Assembly (NCBI RefSeq): GCF_009727055.1
Contig: NC_052359.1
Coordinates: 10,707,895 to 10,771,894 of the forward strand
Length of the DNA stretch: 64,000 bases
From: Benincasa hispida
Lineage: Eukaryota; Streptophyta; Magnoliopsida; Cucurbitales; Cucurbitaceae
Direction of reading: 5' to 3'
Position 1 is the first letter of the stretch, and every line of letters starts with the position of its first letter. A program made the translations under genes and the position numbers. The notes beneath the pieces were generated by a model. That model saw only the letters and a program-made list of their open reading frames with translations, had not been told where the DNA came from and did not search any database. Below, piece after piece: positions 57,355 through 64,000 of the stretch.

Positions 57355-58795
57355 TTTCCCCACTCTCATGTAATGTAGGAAAGTTAAAACTGAATTGAAT
57401 TGAATTAAAATTAATTAATTAATATCTAATATTTAAGTTAAATTAATTTCAACCATCTTCTAAATATGCATTTCTCACATAATCTGTAGTTTTAATACAA
57501 ATCTCATTCATATCAATTATAACCTATAGTTTTAATATAATCTAATTTATATTAATTTAATATTTGAATCTTATTCAAATGTTTATAATCTCATGTTATG
57601 TAGTTTAATTTTGAGTCTAATTCAAAATTAATAATGTATATTAATTGTATCATATGCAATTAATCATTATATTGTTTTTTTTTTATCATATATAACCAAT
57701 TCCCTTTTCAATAATTTGAAGTCTTTAAATACTTTCCACTTAAAAACCCTTGTTTAATCGTTTGTGAGCTAGCATAGGGACTTAATGGACTTACAATTAT
57801 AAGCTATAATGATTTATGATTAACTAATTAAACTCTTTAATTAAGTTAATCATCCTTAATTAACTATGGGGCATTTCACTAAAAACTCATAGTTGCACTC
57901 TTATAAACTACAATATATTTTATGTGTCCATTGAATTAATTATATTTCGTAAGTTAACCCTTCATAAATTGTTTGTAATTACACTGGGTCAAATTACCGT
58001 TTTACCTCTGTAGTTACCTCTTGTACCTTAAGTACCACTAATCCTCTAATGAACAATTCTATTTATGGTCCTAACATAAACAAAGTCTCTCTTGGGTCGG
58101 TGGGAGAGTGAGTCCTCATTGTTTAAGTCCTGGAGTCAGCACTTGAGTAATCTATCTACTTTTCCTAAAGTTAGGAAGGAGTGAATTTCATTTTGCAAAG
58201 CTATGTTCTCAGCTCCTCATTCGGTATCGTTCCCAAGATGGAAGGCATATTGAGTCGGCAGCTAAGATCATTCTTACCCATATAAATCGAAGAACGACCC
58301 TTATGAACAGAAGTTCGTAACTTACACAGGATTAAGATCGAGTTACATGGTTATCGTTTGAAATATAAATCTCTTCAATTATCTGTGTTATAAAGAGAGA
58401 TTATATTTCGTGGTCCGGTCTTACATAGACTCATTGTATAAGATACCTCCACTTGCATGTCCTTACACGAACGATTTGGATCAAATCGTCTATAACACTT
58501 ACGACTGTTATAACATTTACAAAGTGAGTTGTATCCATAGTGTTACTAGGATAAGATATCCAACCTTATCCATATACTGTAGACCTTTCAAGTTATTCCT
58601 CGAACACGATCCAGTTGTATGCCAATTACATACTGTTCAAGTTACAATAAATAACCTTGGATCTTTTTTTTATTAGATTTGGAATTATGCAAAATAAAAT
58701 AAGAATACTTTATTAAATAAATACTTTATAATATTTATTAATAATTTGTTTATAAATTTACACAGACTACGAGATTTAGGACATAAATTCTAACA

Positions 58796-59130
58796 TCACC
58801 ACCATCAGAACGAAATTTTATAAGCAAATAGATAACAGAGTTTCAGCAAAAGGAATGAATTTATGCAAAACAACAGTAACATCAGATTTATAATATAACG
58901 ACAAAATCCACGTAAATTTGCTGAAATCATTAAAAAAAAATGACATAATAATGATATTCTTCATTCGAAATAATTGGAGAAGGTCCCATACATTGCTATG
59001 CACTAATTGAAGAGGTAAAAAATAAATAAGTAATATTAGAAAAAACTAAGACTATGCAAAGTGTGATGCAAGACTTGCATGGAATGGTGTCTAGTCGATG
59101 ATGCCAAAGGAAGAATTGGAGAGGAGGATT
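58796..59130 (-). pseudogene. Tork-like copia integrase remnant
   Basis: The minus strand reads traces of the GAG-pre-integrase (LWHHRLDT, about 59090-59110), then HSNVWD, where relatives have His-Ser-Asp (first catalytic Asp lost). After a frameshift comes NDFSKFTWILSLYYKSDVTV (58905-58850) and FVLMVV/FRSDGGGE at 58796-58820, where the second Asp is present. It is interrupted by LTR S5. Confidence 0.72.
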
Positions 59131-59179
59131 GATTAAACATATACTTTACTGCCATTAAGACTAATTGGATGGAGGATGC

Positions 59180-59995
59180 CATCATTGATATGCGAAATTC
59201 ATGCGATTGAAACAATCAAGAGCATTATGATCGAACTTAGGGATAACTTGACCAAACACACGATCATTGGACTGATTACTGCCACTGGATCCACTATTTG
59301 AAGACAAATGATTAGACTGCTCCATAATATAATTAAGCCTAAGGTTTTGTTGCTGAAAAAAGTCCCAAAGTTGGGTTGTGAGAAGAAGTCCCCTAGCCCG
59401 CATTATGAGTATTAAATGAACTGTGATTTTGACCTCTTGACCCATGGGTTGTAATCATGTCTTGCAAAAATTTCAGGGTTACACATAAATGAACCTTACT
59501 AGTCGCATCCACCATTTCGATTACCATTTGGCTTGAAAAGCTGCCATGACTGTTGGGGAGGGTTCAACTGTAGTGTGAACAGAAGCAAATGATTCAACGG
59601 GCAATCCGTTGAGAATGTGCAGCAAGGTTTCTTCATCTTTCATCGAAACAAACGCAGAGGCTTACTTGTCCATAAGATTCTTGACTCGTTATGTATGTTG
59701 CTCAATCGACTGAGCGATCATTTTCTTAATGGTACAAAGTGTATTTCGCAATTCTAAGATGCTATAATGAGTCTGGTCTTGGAGGAATAACGCTTTTCTA
59801 AAGATAATCGTAGTTAATAAGCTGTTGAGACAATGGTAACGTAAGAGAAGAAAGAGGGGGAAATGGTAGGCATTGTTGAGGGTGTTAATTGCTTGGCCTT
59901 GACGGGTCCATTGCAGATATTTTTGTTTGGACTGGGACAAAATTACATATATTAAAGAGAAGATAGTGTGAGGTTGGTAAGCCGCTGGATTTACC
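59180..59995 (-). pseudogene. Tork-like copia gag remnant
   Basis: From the right: LSQSKQKYLQWTRQGQAINT (59925-59880), HCLNSLLTTIIFRKALFLQD, SIEQHT, then in other frames VSMKDEETLLHILNGLP (near 59640-59590) and ESFASVHTTVEPSP. The nucleocapsid end (KFDHNALDCFNRMNFAYQ, 59195-59245) keeps the His and last Cys of a CCHC knuckle, but the first two Cys are lost. Gag and integrase lie in the same order and strand, so they come from one element. Confidence 0.72.
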
Positions 59996-60009
59996 GTCAC
60001 CCGTAAACC

Positions 60010-61384
60010 CGTACTACGCAAATAATATTTATGTGCACCGAACAAATTACTTATACTAACTAGTAGTACAAGCGCTAAGTTCGAAGTCGAACCACAGAGA
60101 GCCAAATTGGATTCCTAAAAAATTGAAATCGGTAGGAAGTAACCAAGGGGGATGGGGAGGGGATTATGAAAATTGCGAATTAAAATTGCACGAAAAAATT
60201 AAATTGCACAATGCGAAAGAATGTGTAAAAATATCAATTGAACAAAATACTTATCTTGGATAGTTCTAGTTTATTTCATTCCTATTCAATTTTATCATAG
60301 ACTATTCAAAAGATATGTGAGAAATTTAAATTACAACTTAGCCTACTCATTTAAAATCCTAACCGGTAGTCCATAAAATCAAGTTAATTAAAGGAAAAAC
60401 GAGAATCTTCAACTAATTAATCAATCAACAGACATTAAGATCTAAGGCAAAGCTAAGTCAAACAATTGATTTCCATCGTCTAACCAATTATTTGAGTGAG
60501 AATTATCTAAGTTAGAAAGTAATGCTTATTAATTGGAATCTCAAATTAATTTCACAAACTTACTTAACTCTTGTTTCTAGGTGATGACTACCTAACGATT
60601 ACAAATTAGGGCCAATCAAAGCAATCAATTATACATACAAAGCTAATTTGTCAGATTATCCCATATAAGACAATTGAATAATAAACTCAAGATAAATTCT
60701 CATAAAATTCAAACAAGTCTCACAAAATTAAATAACACAGTTTTAATAACGAATTGTAATGGAAATAAATTACAAAACCCAAGCTAAGTTCTTACCATTT
60801 AGCCATAAATCATCTTCTAATTCAATATAATGCAAAAAGGGGAAGAAGATTTAGAGTTCTGGTCAAAATAGAGGCAGAAAACCGAGTAAAAACAAAGTGA
60901 CAATTGAGTATTTGATTGTGTGTAACCTAGATTCGGACTGATGAGTTATTTATAGAATCTGTCGTAGCGTCGCAACGCTCAGGACAACGTTACGACGCTG
61001 TCCTGCTTCCGTGCGCTGCTCTAAGTCGTAGCGTTGCAACGCCACATGTAGCATAGAAATGCTGATTTGTTGTTTGATCATCTGCTTCGAGTCGTAGCAT
61101 TGCAACGGTACATGTAGCATTGCAACGTTGCCCTGTTCTTCACGGAATGGATAGCTACTGTCTTATAGCATTGCGACACTCCGGCTGGGCAGAAAATCTC
61201 AATTCTTGGCCTTCTTTCTTTGATTGTTCAATTTGGCTCCTATCTTGGCCATCTTAACGACTTTTTGACTCGAATGCTTCATTTATCTATTTGTACAGTC
61301 TTACAAAATAATCGATTTAAATATATTAAGTAGTTTAACAATCCCAGATTAAGTAGAGTAAGATAGCACATTCCCATTGCTATC
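60010..61384 (-). repeat. 3' LTR of the Athila/Tat-like gypsy element G3
   Basis: The minus strand starts TGATAGCAATGGGAATG at 61384, directly after the polypurine tract. The far end, near 60010, could not be fixed. It carries the GTCGAACCACAGAGAG block that G1 and G2 also show near their LTR ends. Between 60955 and 61170 are four copies of a GTCGTAGCGTTGCAACGC-like motif. Confidence 0.75.
60955..61175. repeat. Palindromic AGCGTTGCAACGC motifs in the gypsy LTR
   Basis: Copies at about 60962, 61025, 61093, 61120 and 61155, most in the form GTCGTAGCNTTGCAACG. The core is self-complementary. Confidence 0.65.
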
Positions 61385-61385
61385 A

Positions 61386-61402
61386 AACACCCCCAACTTA
61401 GC
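61386..61402 (-). other. Polypurine tract of gypsy G3
   Basis: The minus strand reads AAGAGCTAAGTTGGGGGTGT immediately before the LTR start, the usual form in plant Athila/Tat elements. Confidence 0.75.
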
Positions 61403-62736
61403 TCTTGATTGTCCTCGAGCAAGGTAAAATAAACAATCATGCAAAAATAATTAGCTTGTCAAACTAGAATGTTCCTTACTCAAGCCTCAACAGTCAACTA
61501 GAATCAAATTCATAATCGATTAGGTAATCCAAAATCATTCTATCATTTCAAGAATGTTTTGAAAATTCGTTTTAAGATTTGTTGTGCACGTTCAAGCACA
61601 AAGTTATTTATTTTGAACAAGAGCGAGTTCGGAATGGCCTTATGAATCTTCCATTTATTTTCCCCCTATACTGGCTCGAAGGTTCCAGAATTAGTTTTCC
61701 TAAATTCAAAGTGGTAATGACATTAAATTGGATTGATCAAAATCTAATCGTCCATCGTCCTTACTGCATATTTTTTTTTATAAACTAAAACGAAGGGGAA
61801 ACTTAATCAAGGAAACCGACTTTTGTTTTGGCTTGTCCACACGGGTGTCATGCGAGTCATCCAACTACGAACCAATTTCCCTTCAAAAGTGTCTAAGCTT
61901 ACTCATTCCTCTGGGATACTTTAGCTCAGAGAGAAACCACAGGTGTCATGGTTGCCCTAGGTTAATCATACCCTAGAACAAGAGGAGTAGACTCTTATAC
62001 ATGCACATATGAAAATTCTTTTTATTTTTTTATTTTATTATTTATTTTATTTTTTTTATATTAGGAAACAATGATATGAATTGACTACATTTCAAAGTAT
62101 GTATTACTAAACTGAACAGTGGAAAGACTAATATCTATCAACAAGGCCTTTCGGAGTGACAACAAACTTATGGTCCAATAATTCAATTCTAAGCAAACGA
62201 ACATGGTCAAAATAGATATGCAAAGGTCTTGGCGATGTAATTAAAAAATATTAAGCAGAATTTCCAAAAACATCATGAAAATTATGAATCTTTTCATTGA
62301 CCTATTCTCATACAAAAATGGTTCATACGAGTGCGCCATAAACTAGTCATCTCAAGAAACAAAATAGTAAGACAAACCACAATCAAGCAAACATATGTGG
62401 AAAAAAAATCAGTCTAAAAAATCGCCTAAAAATCCAAACACTCCACCCCGCAACTTTTAAAACACACATTGTCCCCAATGTGATTAAAATAAAGCACAAG
62501 GGATCAGAATACTTCCCTGAACAATGGAGCGGAGGAAGGATATAAGAGATTAGAATCAACTCTTTTCCTCCAAAAATTCTGGCCAACCAAGAATGATAAA
62601 AAAAAATTAGGCTCAACAATAAATGAAAAATTACCAAATCGAAATCTAATCTAAGAAAGCAAGTAAGTTTAAAGCCTGATTTCCTCCAGGAAGCGCAAAT
62701 TTTTATGATCCGTTACTCGACCGTGGTGGCTCGTTA
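61403..62736 (-). other. gypsy G3 3' noncoding region
   Basis: 1.3 kb between the integrase stop and the polypurine tract. A second tract-like motif occurs on the minus strand at 62440-62483 (TTGGGGACAATGTGTGTTTT, then AAAAGTTGCGGGGTGGAGTG). It echoes the GAGGACAATCAAGAGCTAAG/TTGGGGGTGTTTG block at 61382-61425. A minus frame at 62383-62637 is hydrophobic but lacks an ATG and resembles no envelope-like protein. I treat it as noncoding. Confidence 0.6.
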
Positions 62737-64000
62737 TCAGATGTAAATCGGTGAGTCCAACTGATAGGCGATGTCAAAGAAATTCAAAGACTTGCCATCA
62801 TGGAAGACCTTCAACCTATGCCCATTTACTTTTAAATTTTTCCCTGTCTCAAGATTAATGATATCTACTGCACCATAAAGATAAACGTGAGAAACGCCAA
62901 ATGGGCCAAGCCACTTGGATTGGAGTTTTCTAGGCATAAACTTCAACCGAGAGTTGTATACAAGTACCTTTTGCCCTATCTGAAACTCCTTAGGTGCAAT
63001 CATCCTATCATGAAAATCTTTCGCTCTTTGCTTGTGGATTAGAGAATTGTCAAAAGATTCTAACCTGAGCTCTTCCAACTTTTGAAGCTGTAAAAGCCTG
63101 GTCTTCCCAGCTGCCCCTAAATCCCAATTGCACTTCTTGACTACCCAATATGCCTTATGTTGGATCTCAAATGGAAGATGGCAACCTTTTCCATAGACCA
63201 ACCTGTAAGAAGACATTTCAATAGGAGCCTTGAAGGCTATCTTGTAAGCTCACAAAGCGTCGTCAAGTCGAAGCCTCCAATCCTTCCTTCTTGGGTTGAC
63301 CACCTTTTCTAAAATAGTCTTCACCTCCCTGTTGGACACATCTTCCTGCCCATTAGTCTGAGGGTGGTATGGGGTGGCAATACGATGTTTTACACCGTAC
63401 TTCTTCAACAAGGAAGCAATGACTCGATTGCAAAAGTGTGATCCTTGGTCACTGATGATTGCCTAGGAAAGCCAAACCTGCATAAAATGTTAATCTTCAA
63501 GAAACCGACAACCACTTTAGTATTATCAGTAATAGTGGTCTTTGCTTCCACCCATTTGGAAACATAGTCCACTGCCAATAAAATGTACTTGAACCCACAA
63601 GAATAAGGAAAAGTTCCCATAAACTCAATCCCCCATACATCAAATATCTCACAATAAAGAATAGGGACTTGTGGCATTTCGTCCTATGGGAAAAACCTCC
63701 TGACTTTTGACAACGTTCGCAAGTCTTACAAATAAAGTATGCATCCCTAAATAAAGTGTCCCAATATAAACCTGAATTTAAAACTTTTTTAGCAGTTCTC
63801 TTGGGACTTAAGTGTTCACCACATGCATGCTTATGATAGAATTCTAAAACAGAAAAGAACTCGTCATTAGGGACACACCTTCTAACTACCTGATTAGTAC
63901 AAAATTTCCAAAGAATAGGCTCCTCCCAGACATAATACTTTGATGCACTTTTTATTTTGTCTTGTTTATGCTTATTCATTCCATAAGGGAATTCACCAGT
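62737..64000 (-). pseudogene. gypsy G3 integrase (Athila/Tat-like), runs off window
   Basis: It enters at the window end already open (SASKYYVWEEPILWKFCTNQ). An H2C2 zinc domain (HKHACGEH ... CKTCERCQ, about 63700-63830) follows, then the rve core with the first Asp in [10 protein letters not shown] (63639-63641), the second in SDQGSHF (63448-63450), and HPQTNGQED near 63350. The C-terminal part LQSKWLGPFGVSHVYLYGAV, ending near INLETGKNLKVNGHRLK, is open to the stop at 62737. Damage: one-base frameshifts near 63684 and 63462, a TGA for Trp at 63250-63252, and Asp where the catalytic Glu is expected. The polymerase lies beyond the window. Integrase would insert the element's cDNA. Confidence 0.88.

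Larger units (their letters stand above)
56822..58795 (-). mobile_element. Solo LTR S5, reversed, inside a copia integrase
   Basis: The minus strand starts TGTTAGAATTTATGTCC at 58795, like the copia B LTR. The 5-bp flanks TCACC are identical (56817-56821 and 58796-58800) and both read as the Gly-Glu of an integrase GGGEF motif. The left tip (CCTATAAGAAT) has decayed from the expected TGTTAGAAT-like end. The span includes a 111-bp assembly artefact at 57244-57354; without it the LTR is 1863 bp. Confidence 0.85.

Noticed and set aside
56982..57398. 138-residue plus-strand frame
   Set aside because: It crosses the adapter and the false 91-bp duplication, and lies inside a reversed LTR; an artefact.
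62383..62637. Hydrophobic minus frame downstream of the gypsy integrase, as an envelope-like gene
   Set aside because: No ATG start, no conserved envelope features, and the second polypurine-like motif falls within it.

Overview
This window is nuclear plant DNA, almost certainly eudicot: it is very AT-rich, packed with plant-type LTR retrotransposons and MITEs, and has one short intron-free plant-like gene. The repeat families look like those of Cucurbitaceae, but that is recollection and not something the sequence proves. No rRNA or tRNA gene, CRISPR array, operon or microbial system was found. There is one credible host gene, a small two-helix membrane protein on the minus strand at 21168-21428. 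Everything else is transposon sequence at different stages of decay.

Layout. 1-15211: an old Ty1/copia element (called A, plus strand) cut by the window start. Its gag is split by a Ty3/gypsy solo LTR (2754-4412). Its integrase is split by a solo LTR of a related copia family (S1, 5576-11397, target duplication GAGTT), which itself carries a reversed solo LTR (S2, 6750-8846, ATTAT) and a gypsy 5' fragment (9421-11277). 15212-33172: AT-rich intergenic DNA with MITEs, a 42-bp minisatellite, a possible Mutator-like transposase remnant, a SINE-like fragment and the host gene. 33173-35107: a perfectly bounded reversed solo LTR (S3, GAATA). 35150-37803: a CTTT microsatellite, a degenerate GTCGGAG-type tandem array, and a 741-bp tandem duplication of a copia RNase H fragment carrying a PIF/Harbinger-like MITE. 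37804-45924: copia element B (plus), with a large tandem-repeat leader, a decayed gag and a mostly deleted pol.

45949-52006: copia element C (minus), headed by a truncated LTR. 52007-52817: an 811-bp near-perfect palindrome made of two head-to-head LTR starts. 52818-54515: the 3' tail of a copia element and a gypsy gag remnant. 54516-56378: a DNA transposon with ~58-bp terminal inverted repeats and eight copies of a 19-bp palindromic subterminal motif. 56822-58795: a reversed solo LTR (S5, TCACC) in a Tork-like copia integrase; it contains an intact 19-bp Tn5/Nextera mosaic-end sequence between two identical 91-bp blocks, which is almost certainly an assembly artefact. 58796-60000: Tork-like copia integrase and gag remnants. 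60010-64000: the 3' half of an Athila/Tat-like gypsy element on the minus strand (integrase, two polypurine-like motifs, LTR).

None of the retroelements can be autonomous as read: each has frameshifts, stops, deletions or missing catalytic residues. The most useful results are the adapter artefact, the LTR palindrome, the palindrome-studded DNA transposon and the leader modules whose copy number varies between copia elements.
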